DNA from: Methanobacteriota archaeon
GTDB taxonomy: Archaea > Thermoplasmatota > Thermoplasmata > SG8-5
Assembly: GCA_013791785.1 (NCBI GenBank)
Contig: VMTD01000052.1
Coordinates: 1 to 36,382 of the forward strand
Direction of reading: 5' to 3'
Length of the DNA: 36,382 bases
A program made the translations under genes and the position numbers. The notes under the pieces are model-generated. The model was not told where the DNA came from. It did not search any database and was given only the letters and a program-made list of their open reading frames with translations. Within the stretch, counting starts at the first letter, position 1, and each line of letters starts with the position of its first letter. This document shows, in pieces, positions 10,001 through 18,925 of this stretch.

Positions 10001-10959
10001 ATTGGGATTTGGAGTATTTTAGAATGTTTGATATGACCATTGATTCTGGATTATTTAAGGATAAAGAATGGCTGGAAGAAAATGGATTTTCAAAGAGTTA
10101 TTACGGATCATATGAAGCATCAGATAAACTCTATCTTCCTTTGTTAGAGGGAAAATTGTTTACAAATTATGATCATAGACATGGAACTTTCACTGGAGTT
10201 CCTCGTGAACGGCGGTTTGTTACCAAAGCAATGGCAAAAAGTGTATCATTAGAGCAAAAACAGGATATGAGATTTCAAATCGAAGCGAGATATTGGGTTG
10301 AAGAGAAGGATGTGATTAATCTGTGTGAGAACAAAAATATTCCACAAGATGCTATCTTCTTATTTCGCAATGCTTCGCAACCTATGACAAATGCACGAGT
10401 ATCCATTGGTACTATTGCTCCATTAAGTGCTGCTAGTAATGGTTGCCCTCTCTTTATATTCAGAGGCGAGGATAACACTGAAAGAGCTAAGCGAATGATT
10501 TTATTCACAACTGTATACAATTCTTTACCATTTGATTTTGTATTAAGGCAAAAAATGGCTACTGGAAATATTAATAAATTTATTGTAGCTCAAGTTAGTG
10601 TAGTAAAACCCATTGAATTTCAAAGAATCATTAATCATAAGGGAATCGTGAAGCCAGCAGAAGAATTTGTGTTAGATGTGGCTCCGAATTTTCTTTACAA
10701 TGATGAGTCTTTAACTCCCTTTTTTAAGCATATAGGTAAATCTGAGCCAATAGTATATGATAGTTTAAAGCGAAAAAAAGATATTTGTTTCGTTGATGCT
10801 ATCATTGCTCATTTATATAATCTTAACCGAGAGGAATATGATTATATCCTTTCTCAATTCAATATGATTAAGACAAATGACGAAAATGAATATGGCGAAT
10901 TTTTAACTAAAAGAATGTGTTTATCCTTCTATGATGAAATTGAAGAGGTGATTCCATGA
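7015..10959 (+). CDS. drmMI: N6-adenine DNA methyltransferase, PglX/DrmMI-like
   Basis: A 1314-residue type IIG-like adenine methyltransferase that would mark host DNA for the DISARM-like system. The SAM-binding motif I is DPACGSAAF (503-510) and the catalytic motif IV is NPPW (763-766), the hallmark of N6-adenine enzymes of the Eco57I/PglX group. The ~480 residues before motif I include a DISARM/BREX-type N-terminal region (IVTNGRILRLLRDY). After motif IV, from about 9330, the DNA becomes noticeably richer in A+T than the first half. This C-terminal part should hold the target-recognition domain, and the shift suggests domain exchange. No PD-(D/E)XK motif is evident within the protein. The last codon overlaps the next gene by four bases (ATGA), so the two are translationally coupled. 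A BREX PglX is less likely because PglZ, BrxC and BrxL are absent. Confidence 0.88.
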   Translation: MREKSAFHIHPSGGLLTTQFIDKLKNRDINEPYVKANTFAYDDRPAPNPADLEMLVSKAWIDLLEKWHSVSIFIEKYDASKARMRWIIPLLEALGYEPVFLKSDTLVSNVNDVKIPLSHRGGSWKHAPIIHTVEPGQNLDERPSQKRGIKSPHDDVQIYLNETKEDQWAIVTNGRILRLLRDYHHTYTKGYIEFDLEGIFEERSFSDFYALYRLVHPSRFVPDGDGISPLEHFYKKSLAAGEKIGDDLRENVKSSIELLGNGFLTKELIDKFIEDPEECQKYYQEILHVVYRIMFLMFAEQRGMLPTRGSLYAEAYSITKLRERAEKAKKRDTHKDVWQGLLVTFNMIGQGVEDKRVNIFGYNGGLFDNSKIKTLEKLNCENSHLLQAIRYLTYFEAERTLQRISYVDLGVEEIGSIYESLLDYTPRILSEDVAVDNRTYLARTFFLDPRGAARKSTGSYYTDPRLVNELINSALKPVLEDRLKGKRSRDEKVEALLDINVCDPACGSAAFLIAATNFLGKELAKIRTDTEYPPDKEERIARRDVLQHCIYGVDLNPMAVELAKVSLWINACVSEMPLNFLDYHIKCGNSLIGTTPDLLENGIPDEAFTPVEGDNKGYASEIKTLNKKQKQIKTLDRWEEEEEAVKTDKFDLLKDLPEDSIEDINLKKAEYEKLLANEDYKLDKLLCDTWTSAFFWPLTSESPDPPTARVLDKMYDHGVADVDEGTLELIRKLAEEHRFFHWHLEFPEIFSEDKSGFSCIIGNPPWDKIKLQEKEFFAPYNQEISEASTAAKRKKMIKKLKESEKVNDILLHDTYRLEMKTFENYNHFVRNSGRFPLAGRGDVNTYSVFAELSSQYTNSGGYFGMVLKTGIVSDDTNKYFFQEMVSNRRIDSIYDFINKEKLFPDVGAIERFSLFTCASSLAGPEEFEISVLNENFEDLHNQDKRYRLSFEDIRRMNPNTLTCPLFHKKEDVEICKSMYQKNPVLINETEDNPSNYWDLEYFRMFDMTIDSGLFKDKEWLEENGFSKSYYGSYEASDKLYLPLLEGKLFTNYDHRHGTFTGVPRERRFVTKAMAKSVSLEQKQDMRFQIEARYWVEEKDVINLCENKNIPQDAIFLFRNASQPMTNARVSIGTIAPLSAASNGCPLFIFRGEDNTERAKRMILFTTVYNSLPFDFVLRQKMATGNINKFIVAQVSVVKPIEFQRIINHKGIVKPAEEFVLDVAPNFLYNDESLTPFFKHIGKSEPIVYDSLKRKKDICFVDAIIAHLYNLNREEYDYILSQFNMIKTNDENEYGEFLTKRMCLSFYDEIEEVIP

Positions 10960-13900
10960 ATCCATTTGAGGCCCTAGAGAATATCCAGGAAGAGTACAAG
11001 AGATACGTCTTTAGTTTTCAGAAGTTTAAGAATCCAACTATTAAAGACTGGGTTGAGGAACGGGTCCAGGGTGGAACTCTTCTGTGGAAAGAACCACATA
11101 TTCAATTGAATAAGAACTTCAAGAAAGGAGATTCTCTCAAGTCGTTAGTTGATTCAGGGGTGTTGCATCCAGGGGTTCTGAAGGTCTTCAGAATTAATCT
11201 GGACGAAGATGGTTCACCACCGATAAAACCTCACATGCATCAGAGCGAGGCTGTGAAATACATACTTGAGAAACAAAAGAACACTATTGTATCTACTGGC
11301 ACTGGTTCAGGAAAGAGTTTTTGTTTTGGCATACCCATTGTGAGCACATGTTTGAAAATGAAGGAGGAAGGGCTCAAAGGAATCAAAGCCATTATAGTGT
11401 ATCCAATGAACGCCCTGGCCAATTCCCAGTATGATGATTTCTCAAGGAGGCTTCACGGCACTGGATTGAAGATATCACTTTATACAGGCGATACAGAAAC
11501 GAGCCCGGATCAGGCATTGAGGACATACCGTGAGACCACTGGGCGTGAAGAGCCCTGGGACTCTGAGGTTTTATCGAGAGAAGAGATTCAAGCCAATCCA
11601 CCAGACATCATAATGACCAACTATGTCATGCTGGACCTGATATTCTCAAGATTCGATGATAAGAATCTATTCCCAGATGCCCATATAGGAAATCTAAAGT
11701 TCCTTGTCCTGGATGAGGTTCATACTTACACTGGCCAGCAAGGGGCCGATGTGGCATGCCTGATAAGAAGGGTCAAACAACGCACAGGAACAATTGGAAA
11801 ACTTACCTGTATAGGGACAAGTGCTACAGTCCAAGCAGGAGAGAATGAGGATGGAGCCAAGATTGTCGCTGATTTTGCCACAGAGCTTTTTGGTGAAAAA
11901 TTCAACTCAGAAGAAGTAGTCGGTGAGATGTATGAAGAAAGTGAGAATCCACCAGGGGCCCTATTTGCACCCGTACCAAGCATAACCTCAGAATTGCTAT
12001 CTGGCTATGATGGAAGCATCGAATCCGCAACCACCCTACTAAAGGCTTTGGCGAATGATGATTCTATAACTTGTAGCACTCCAATCGATCTAGGAGCATA
12101 TTTAATTCAGACCAAGATATTTGAATTTATTTTAGAAGAAATAAACCATACATCGTCATTTAAGGAGCTGGTTATTCGGTATCAAAAGAAACTAAGGCCG
12201 GAAGCCAGTCTTCAGGCCTGCATCAACGAAGTCAAAGCTTTATTTCTGATAGGAACGCTCGCAGACATGGAAAAAGACGATGGTATTCAGAGTGTGATTA
12301 TTCCCAAGCTCCACACCTTCTTCTCTCAAGGTAGAACCATTTCCAGCTGTTTAACAGAAAATGAACCACACCTAAATGACCGGGGTGAGTCCATATGCCC
12401 CACTTGTATCAATAATGGCCGGGAACGGATAACATTCCCTCTTAATTTCTGCCGTGCTTGCGGGCAGGAATATTATGGGGCTGCCCTGCTTGAGAATGGA
12501 GAATTACTGCCGAGAGACATTGATACAGAGGTCGAGGAAGGACTGGACATCTACATCTACCCCAATGAATTCAAAGAGGAGGACCAACCTTACCCTGGGG
12601 ACTGGTACAAGGATGGTGGCGGTCTAAAGGACTCTTATAAAGAATCGGTTCCGCACAATTGTGAATACTGCCCCGAATGTAACAAGTTCGACCCATCTCC
12701 TGAAGAGTGTTTCGGTCATCGAAAAATAAAGGTATCGACAATAGCCAGCCCATTTCAATTCTGCCCAAGTTGCGGAGTCTATTTCGACAGGCGAAGACGT
12801 GAGTTCAACAAGCTCTTCACCTTTGGATCTGTTGGGAGAAGCACGGCCACAGATGTGCTTCTGGCAGCCACCCTTGAACAATTACCAGAGGACCAAAGGA
12901 AGATAATTGCCTTCAGTGACAATCGACAAGATACTGCACTGCAAGCAGCTCACATCAACAATTTTCAGAAACGGATACATTTTAGGCGTGGATTATTCCA
13001 ATCGTTATTTCAAAATGGAGCAAAGGAAATTGCTGATATCGGTTCAGAGATATACAACCTGTATGAGAAAGAGAATGTCATGCCCAAATACTCCAGCATG
13101 GACAACAAATACATTCCAGATACCGCTTCTGAACGAGCCTTTCGAAGGTATCTTCAGTATAATGTTATAGTTGATTTAAGATCCAGCCAGCACAAAAATC
13201 AACAGAACCTTGAGGATGTTGGACTCCTGAAAGTTTCATATGGTGGCATCGATAAGTTAGCTGCCGATGAGGGGGTTTGGTCAAAGGTTCCTGAAATGTC
13301 TAGATTATCTGATTTGGGAAAGCAGGATTTTCTTTCTGGATTCTTCGATATCTTCAGAAAGCAACAGGCAATTGAGCATGAATCCATATTGAATTTTATT
13401 AATTTTGAAACTGAAACCATCGACAAGATTGATGAGGAAGCGCATTTCCATATTGCTAGATTTGGTAGAGCCATTGTGGGTTATAGCGAATCGGCAGACA
13501 ACAAAAATCGTCGGGCTAGAATCTTGAGAATAACAACAGCCAGGAGCCGATTAGTGCTCTGGATTAAAAAAGTCTTGGGCACTGAATTGGATAGGTCAAA
13601 AGATATCGCCCTTGAATTGGTCGATATCCTAACTCGGGTTGGATATTTGGCTAACCACACTGTAAAAAAGTGTGGTAATATTCATGTGCTAAAGTCCGGG
13701 ACAATACTCTTAGAAGCAAACACAGATCCCATTAATAAGAAATGCAGAAAATGCGGGGCAGTGTATCATTTCAAAGAACTCGATTTATGCACTGAATCTG
13801 GATGCACTAATTTGATAGATGATGACCTCTCGAATAACTATTTCAGAAGACTATATTCAAAGCCATTTATTGAGGCGGTCAAGATAGAGGCAGAAGAACA

Positions 13901-16148
13901 TAGTGGTCAGGTGGGGGGAAATGAGAGGAAGGACATTGAGAACAGATTCAAGAATCCAACGGATTCGCTTAACACCATCATATGTACGCCAACAATGGAA
14001 TTGGGCATCGATATTGGCAACCTGTCTGCTGTGTACATGAGAAATGTTCCACCCAGCCCCAGTAACTACGCACAGCGTTCTGGAAGGGCTGGAAGGAAGG
14101 GGCAGTCATCAATAATATCCACATTCTGTGGCGTTGGGATGAGACGTGGGCCACATGACCAATATTTCTACAAGTATCCAGAGAAGATAATTGCTGGTCA
14201 GATAACACCACCAAGATTTATGATAGATAATCAGAAGCTGGTCAAAACACACCTGCATTCTTTGATACTGGAAGAATCAAATATGAGGCTTCCAAGCAAG
14301 CCTTATGAGATACTGAATCTAGACCATGAGGGCGAGAACTTCCAGATGTATGACAGTTTGAGAGAAGAGATTACAAAACATGTAACAGCATCCAAATCTA
14401 GAATATTGGGTTCAATACATGAGGCGTTCGCATCTGAGATGGAAAAATATCCATCATGGTTTGCGAATTCATTTATCGAAGAAACCATTGATGGGTTTAC
14501 TGATGGAATCGATGACACATTCAATTACTGGCGAAACGAATACAAAAACCTGCTGAGAGAGTTGAAATTGCTCAATATTCAGGGTGAGAAAGAAGGACCT
14601 TTAAAGAAGAATACCAGTAGGAGAATGGCGATAGAGGCAAAGTTAAAGGCTATGCGCGAAGGCGAGAAGGGATTCTCGACTTACAATTATCTAAGAGGCC
14701 AGGGCTTCTTACCGAGCTTTGGGTTCCCCACCTCATTTGCTACGTTATCATTGAGTGATGTCGATGACGAGATAACAAGAGATAAAATAATGGCTCTTTA
14801 TGAATTCGCTCCTGGCAATACATTGTACTTTAAGAATCAAAAATACAGCATTATTAGAGCAAGGCCAAGGACTGAAGAAATGAGGCCTCTGAGGGAGGCC
14901 ATGATTATCTGTCCCACTTGTGATTCAGCATATTTGGGAGAGAGGGCGAAGACCCTTTCGGCCTGTGCAGAATGCGGAAGTACATTTGAGAATATTCATC
15001 CCAACCTCAACACAATGGAAATGCCTGATATGTACGGATCTAAAATTGAGCGTATATCAAGTGATGAGGAGGAAAGAAGGAGGCTGGGCTATAACATCAC
15101 ATCACATTATGAAAGGGGCCCAACCGTAGAAAATTATACAATTACAAGCGGTGAAACCAGTTTTGATATAAGTTATGAACATAATGGAAAAATAATAATC
15201 GTGAACCAGGGGACCAACCGAAGCGAAGATGAGGCTGAGGGCCAAGAGGCTGGGTTCGTATTCTGTAATGCTTGTAATAAGTGGCTATTCGGTGAACGTG
15301 GGAACAAGCACCTGGAAGAGGGCTACGACCAGTGTCCCAGGAATGCCTCGGATGATGATATAATCAAAGGGATTTTCTTGTTTGCCCATGGATTGCATGA
15401 CGTAGTGACCTTAGACATCCCTTATCCAAAGAACCTACCTCCCGAATCCCGAGAAGCCTTCTATTTATCAGTAAAAGGAGCGATTCTCCAGGGGCTCCAG
15501 ATAAGCTTGAACATAGAAGAAAGCGAAGTCAAAGGAATGATAAAGCCAAACCCAGAAAGGGAAGGTGAATACAAGATTCTGATTTATGAGAAAGTTGAAG
15601 GTGGAATTGGGGTTGTCAAGGCCCTCACCGAAGAAGCACGTCTAAAGGATATTCTATTGAGGGCCAGAGAGATACTTCATGAGGGGGAACCAGAGGGGTG
15701 CCAACGAGCCTGTTATGAATGCCTATTGAGTTATTACAATCAAATTGAACACGCTCTATTGGACAGAACTCTGGCACTCGATTTCCTGAAGGATTACATT
15801 GATTTGCGAATACAAAAGGGCATTGAAGAGGATAGATTCCAGGAATTGTATGATAAATGTGATTCTGGTTTCGAGAAAGCCGTGTTGAATAAAATTGTGG
15901 AAATTGGTATCCGCCTACCTGACGATGGCCAGAAGATAATCTATGACTCGGAATCAGTTCCAATTGCTAAACCGGACTTTTTCTATAAGCCAAATATAGC
16001 AATATTCGTGGATGGCCCAGATCATGAGAAGGAGCATGTGAAGAAATCGGACGAAGTGAAGAGAGACAAATTGAGAGCACTGGGATATACTGTTGTTGAA
16101 ATAAAAGATATGAGCCAGGTTGATAATTTAAAGGGATATATCAATTGA
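10956..16148 (+). CDS. Giant SF2 helicase with DUF1998 domain and C-terminal Vsr/DUF559-like nuclease
   Basis: A 1730-residue protein that looks like DISARM DrmA and DrmB joined in one chain and extended by a nuclease. The helicase core has TGTGSGKS (114-121), DEVH (253-256), IGTSATV, MELGIDIGN and QRSGRAGRKGQ (about 1040-1050). Many CxxC pairs punctuate it (CPTC, CRAC, CPEC, CPSC, CRKC, CAEC, CNAC), implying several zinc ribbons. Near 1575-1600, GCQRACYECLLSYYNQ and LLDRTLAL match the DUF1998/MZB zinc module known from MrfA-type helicases and DrmB. The last ~110 residues show a conserved Glu helix (SGFEKAVLNKI), KPDFFY (Asp1674), IFVDGPDHE (Asp1686, His1690) and KRDKLRALGYTVVEI, which is the Vsr/DUF559 endonuclease layout. 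No separate DrmC (phospholipase D-type) gene is present, so this domain could replace it. It could also act on mismatched or damaged DNA. Confidence 0.85.
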   Translation: MNPFEALENIQEEYKRYVFSFQKFKNPTIKDWVEERVQGGTLLWKEPHIQLNKNFKKGDSLKSLVDSGVLHPGVLKVFRINLDEDGSPPIKPHMHQSEAVKYILEKQKNTIVSTGTGSGKSFCFGIPIVSTCLKMKEEGLKGIKAIIVYPMNALANSQYDDFSRRLHGTGLKISLYTGDTETSPDQALRTYRETTGREEPWDSEVLSREEIQANPPDIIMTNYVMLDLIFSRFDDKNLFPDAHIGNLKFLVLDEVHTYTGQQGADVACLIRRVKQRTGTIGKLTCIGTSATVQAGENEDGAKIVADFATELFGEKFNSEEVVGEMYEESENPPGALFAPVPSITSELLSGYDGSIESATTLLKALANDDSITCSTPIDLGAYLIQTKIFEFILEEINHTSSFKELVIRYQKKLRPEASLQACINEVKALFLIGTLADMEKDDGIQSVIIPKLHTFFSQGRTISSCLTENEPHLNDRGESICPTCINNGRERITFPLNFCRACGQEYYGAALLENGELLPRDIDTEVEEGLDIYIYPNEFKEEDQPYPGDWYKDGGGLKDSYKESVPHNCEYCPECNKFDPSPEECFGHRKIKVSTIASPFQFCPSCGVYFDRRRREFNKLFTFGSVGRSTATDVLLAATLEQLPEDQRKIIAFSDNRQDTALQAAHINNFQKRIHFRRGLFQSLFQNGAKEIADIGSEIYNLYEKENVMPKYSSMDNKYIPDTASERAFRRYLQYNVIVDLRSSQHKNQQNLEDVGLLKVSYGGIDKLAADEGVWSKVPEMSRLSDLGKQDFLSGFFDIFRKQQAIEHESILNFINFETETIDKIDEEAHFHIARFGRAIVGYSESADNKNRRARILRITTARSRLVLWIKKVLGTELDRSKDIALELVDILTRVGYLANHTVKKCGNIHVLKSGTILLEANTDPINKKCRKCGAVYHFKELDLCTESGCTNLIDDDLSNNYFRRLYSKPFIEAVKIEAEEHSGQVGGNERKDIENRFKNPTDSLNTIICTPTMELGIDIGNLSAVYMRNVPPSPSNYAQRSGRAGRKGQSSIISTFCGVGMRRGPHDQYFYKYPEKIIAGQITPPRFMIDNQKLVKTHLHSLILEESNMRLPSKPYEILNLDHEGENFQMYDSLREEITKHVTASKSRILGSIHEAFASEMEKYPSWFANSFIEETIDGFTDGIDDTFNYWRNEYKNLLRELKLLNIQGEKEGPLKKNTSRRMAIEAKLKAMREGEKGFSTYNYLRGQGFLPSFGFPTSFATLSLSDVDDEITRDKIMALYEFAPGNTLYFKNQKYSIIRARPRTEEMRPLREAMIICPTCDSAYLGERAKTLSACAECGSTFENIHPNLNTMEMPDMYGSKIERISSDEEERRRLGYNITSHYERGPTVENYTITSGETSFDISYEHNGKIIIVNQGTNRSEDEAEGQEAGFVFCNACNKWLFGERGNKHLEEGYDQCPRNASDDDIIKGIFLFAHGLHDVVTLDIPYPKNLPPESREAFYLSVKGAILQGLQISLNIEESEVKGMIKPNPEREGEYKILIYEKVEGGIGVVKALTEEARLKDILLRAREILHEGEPEGCQRACYECLLSYYNQIEHALLDRTLALDFLKDYIDLRIQKGIEEDRFQELYDKCDSGFEKAVLNKIVEIGIRLPDDGQKIIYDSESVPIAKPDFFYKPNIAIFVDGPDHEKEHVKKSDEVKRDKLRALGYTVVEIKDMSQVDNLKGYIN

Positions 16149-16334
16149 TTTTATCTTCTAAGTTGTAGTATACCTCTAGATAGCGCCTTTAAATTTCGCA
16201 TAATAGAGATTAGTTTAGTTAATAATGTATGTAGCACCTCTGATAGGCGTCATAGTAGTTTTTAACATGTTGGTTGCTATTTGAATAACGCTTTAAATAT
16301 GGATGAATTATAGTCATCTCCATAAGAGGAAATT
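16149..16334. promoter_or_regulatory. Intergenic promoter region of the SEC-C gene with two similar short elements
   Basis: No gene is visible here. CTTTAAATAT at about 16290-16299 is a TATA-like box roughly 35-45 bases before the GTG/ATG starts of the SEC-C gene. A second TTTAAATTT lies near 16189. Two imperfect copies of a TGTAG-N-ACCTCT-N-ATAG pattern (about 16164-16182 and 16228-16246) may be binding sites. Both are read by eye. Confidence 0.3.
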
Positions 16335-17636
16335 GTGAAGGATAGAGATAATATGACTAAGAAGATTGGTAGAAACAAGCCATGTCCTTGTGGATCCGGT
16401 AAGAAATATAAAAAATGCTGTTTATTACACGATTTAGATAAGGGTGCAGGAACTACAAAAATAACATTGAAAACAATAATCAACGCTGCTAGCTTGCATA
16501 TTTCTACTTTAGAATCTGCAGGTGATTCTACAAAAAGAGTGGTAATTAAAGGTATAGATATGATGAATGGGATTATTGTAGCCACTATAGGACTATATTC
16601 AAAAGATCCTATGGGAATAAAAATTGAATCAGGCCAAATAATTGCTTACCTTTCTAGTCTTTTTGATGGGGAAGATAAGATAGGGGATTTTGGAATTACA
16701 CACTTTGCAGTGAGGGGTATTGATGACAATAACAATGAAATCATGTATGTGGTTTCTTCGAAAGAATCCGCACGTTTTGCTAGAAATGGACAGTCTGTGG
16801 AATGGTTAATGCATTCACTATTTCAAGACAATACCGATGAAACCAGGTTATCTCAAGCTAAGAATATGATATCGAGAGTAGAGAAAGGATTGCGAAATGT
16901 TATAATCCATGTCCTTCAGAATAGAGAGGGGAACGATTGGTGGAACAGTATACATAATAAAAGTAGAAAAAGTGCAGAGAGTGTTTATTCAAACAAATAT
17001 GGAGTAACGACTTTACCAAATGGGGATGAATTAATTGATTACACCTATCTTCCATCTTTAAAAGTCATAATCTTGGAAAACTGGTCTGATTTTAATCATA
17101 TATTCAGGGATGAAAATGATTTTACATCAGATATGGATAGACTAAATATTATCAGGAGAGAGGAGAGCCATAATAGGATAATCAGCCCACCTCTTATTGT
17201 CGAACTTGGAGAGATATACAAACGATTGCTTGGCTTAATTGAACAGGAAATTCCAGGCACAGTTCCACATTTTTTGATTGAGAATTGGAGAAATGAATTA
17301 GCGAAAATGTTTGACAATCTAACAAATAATATGATTGATATTACTGATGAAGACAGAAAGAAACCAATTGTTATGATGGAAAAATTCCAAATAATTAGAG
17401 ACCTCAATTTTGATTTGAGTATCAAATTAAATGGCGTAGTAGTTCCACCAAGTAAGGAAGAGCTACACACGAATTTATCTGGCATTATTACGAAATCGGT
17501 AGCAGCTTTAGATCGAATGAATGCTGCTTCAAAGATAATAAATGTGAAAGAGGTTGAGGAAGCTACTAAAGAGTATGAGAGATGTATGAACGAATTGAAT
17601 AAATTTAAGGAAGTGTATTTATTATCTGAATTATAA
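16335..17636 (+). CDS. SEC-C zinc-motif protein, otherwise uncharacterised
   Basis: A 433-residue protein. Near its N-terminus is GRNKPCPCGSGKKYKKCC, a textbook SEC-C motif (CPCGSGKKYKKCC) that binds zinc and often mediates contact with a protein or nucleic acid partner. The rest is mixed alpha/beta then helical, and I do not recognise a catalytic domain in it. The ORF track starts at GTG 16335, preceded by GAGGA. ATG at 16353 is an equally plausible start and loses only six residues. It lies between the two methyltransferase modules with its own apparent promoter, 186 bases after the helicase gene, so it could serve either one. SEC-C proteins do appear in defence islands, but its role is not established by the sequence. 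Composition is AT-rich like its downstream neighbours. Confidence 0.7.
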   Translation: MKDRDNMTKKIGRNKPCPCGSGKKYKKCCLLHDLDKGAGTTKITLKTIINAASLHISTLESAGDSTKRVVIKGIDMMNGIIVATIGLYSKDPMGIKIESGQIIAYLSSLFDGEDKIGDFGITHFAVRGIDDNNNEIMYVVSSKESARFARNGQSVEWLMHSLFQDNTDETRLSQAKNMISRVEKGLRNVIIHVLQNREGNDWWNSIHNKSRKSAESVYSNKYGVTTLPNGDELIDYTYLPSLKVIILENWSDFNHIFRDENDFTSDMDRLNIIRREESHNRIISPPLIVELGEIYKRLLGLIEQEIPGTVPHFLIENWRNELAKMFDNLTNNMIDITDEDRKKPIVMMEKFQIIRDLNFDLSIKLNGVVVPPSKEELHTNLSGIITKSVAALDRMNAASKIINVKEVEEATKEYERCMNELNKFKEVYLLSEL

Positions 17637-17705
17637 CTTAGTAGAAGAAGTTCCGCAAGAAACAAATAAATACATTTAATAATATGTGGGGTTGAATGTG
17701 ATTAT

Positions 17706-17849
17706 ATGCCTTCAAAAAACGTAACTTTGAATGTCGATGAGGATTTATACAATAAATATCGAAAGTTCTGCAAGAAGAAGGGTTGGATTATTTCTAGACA
17801 ATTTGAGATTATGATGGAATATCAAATGAAGGAGGAAAAGAATCAGTGA
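17706..17849 (+). CDS. Ribbon-helix-helix-like small regulator upstream of the cytosine methylase
   Basis: A 47-residue ORF too short for the ORF track. It starts MPSKNVTLNVDEDLYNKYRK. The pattern (polar basic start, a beta strand VTLNVDEDLY, then helix, turn and a second helix) fits an Arc/CopG-type ribbon-helix-helix DNA-binding protein. Its stop overlaps the GTG start of the cytosine methyltransferase (GTGA), and GGAGG lies 10 bases before that GTG, so the two are co-translated. An autoregulator of the methylase cluster is the natural reading, as R-M operons often open with a controller gene. TATA-like sequence (ATACATTTAATAATA, about 17671-17685) precedes it. Confidence 0.6.
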   Translation: MPSKNVTLNVDEDLYNKYRKFCKKKGWIISRQFEIMMEYQMKEEKNQ

Positions 17850-18925
17850 TTGAGATGGAAAATACCCAACATAAATCCACGCCAAATTTCACTGCAATAG
17901 ATTTATTCTGCGGTTGTGGAGGAGTTACACAAGGACTTAAAAGCCATTTTAAAGTCATTGCCGCAGTAGATAACAATCAGTATGCTTCTGCATCATATGT
18001 TACTAATCATCCAGACGTCCACTTCTTTGAAGAAGATATTACTAAATTAGACCCAACGACAATTCTTCAAGTTGTTGGCGATCAAGACATAGATCTTATG
18101 GTAGTCTGTGCCCCCTGCCAACCGTTCAGCAGTCAGAATAATATAAAAAACTCGGATGAGAGAATGGATTTAATACTTCAGGCAAGTCGTTTCGCGGAAA
18201 TTTTGAAACCTAAATTGATTTTTTTTGAAAATGTTAAGGGCATTATTGCATCTAAACATTCCGGCATTATAAAAACACTTAAAATTGATTTGAAAAAGCT
18301 CGGGTATAAATATTGGCTTGGACCTATCAGCGTTGATGCCGCGGATTATGGAGTACCACAACGTCGACAGAGGTGTATAATGATGGTAACAAATGAGAAA
18401 AAGACACTACCTACCTTACCTAATCCAACCTCGCCGAAAGGCCAACGAATTACCGTGAAAGATGCGATAGGTGACTTACCTTCTCTCTCATCTGGAGAAG
18501 TAAGTGAAAATGATCGGCTCCATTTTGCACGAAAACACAAACCCATCGCTCTTAGGCGATTCGCTTACATAAAAAAAGATGGCGGATCGCGGTTTGACCT
18601 GCCTCCTGATTTGGAATTGAATTGTCACAAAGGACATAAAGGTCACCCAGATGTATATGGTCGAATGACTTGGAACGATGTTGCCCCTACTTTGACTACG
18701 GGATGCACGGATGTGACACGAGGCAGATTCCTACATCCACGTGATGATAGAGCAATCACCATTAGGGAGGCTGCAAGACTTCAAACTTTTCCCGATAATC
18801 ACCAATATGAAGGTTGCCCGTCAGAGATAGCACGTCAGATTGGTAATGCAGTACCTGTGGAATTTGTTCGGACTATCGGACATGCAATTGCCGAATCTTT
18901 GAGGGAATCCAGTCGGAGGGATTAG
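17846..18925 (+). CDS. DNA C5-cytosine methyltransferase (Dcm family)
   Basis: A 359-residue enzyme that transfers methyl from SAM to C5 of cytosine in DNA. All the classic motifs are present in order: motif I IDLFCGCGGVTQGL, motif IV VCAPCQPFSS with the nucleophile Cys91, motif VI ENVKGI, motif VIII QRRQRC, then a short target-recognition region with TLTTGCTDV, motif IX AARLQTFPD, and motif X QIGNAVP. The length is normal and the enzyme appears active. It starts at GTG 17846 overlapping the small upstream regulator, and its stop TAG is immediately followed by the ATG of the MORC/kinase protein at 18926, showing tight operon coupling. It corresponds functionally to the self-marking enzyme of an R-M or DISARM class 2 (DrmMII-like) system. 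Here it is paired with GHKL ATPase and receiver proteins. Confidence 0.95.
   Translation: MIEMENTQHKSTPNFTAIDLFCGCGGVTQGLKSHFKVIAAVDNNQYASASYVTNHPDVHFFEEDITKLDPTTILQVVGDQDIDLMVVCAPCQPFSSQNNIKNSDERMDLILQASRFAEILKPKLIFFENVKGIIASKHSGIIKTLKIDLKKLGYKYWLGPISVDAADYGVPQRRQRCIMMVTNEKKTLPTLPNPTSPKGQRITVKDAIGDLPSLSSGEVSENDRLHFARKHKPIALRRFAYIKKDGGSRFDLPPDLELNCHKGHKGHPDVYGRMTWNDVAPTLTTGCTDVTRGRFLHPRDDRAITIREAARLQTFPDNHQYEGCPSEIARQIGNAVPVEFVRTIGHAIAESLRESSRRD

Noticed and set aside
7015-10959. BREX system
   Set aside because: The PglX-like methylase lacks PglZ, BrxC, BrxL or BrxA/B neighbours; the DrmD-type helicase and DUF1998 protein point to DISARM.
17096-17665. 189-residue minus-strand ORF in the SEC-C gene
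   Set aside because: Serine/isoleucine-rich antisense shadow of the SEC-C protein.
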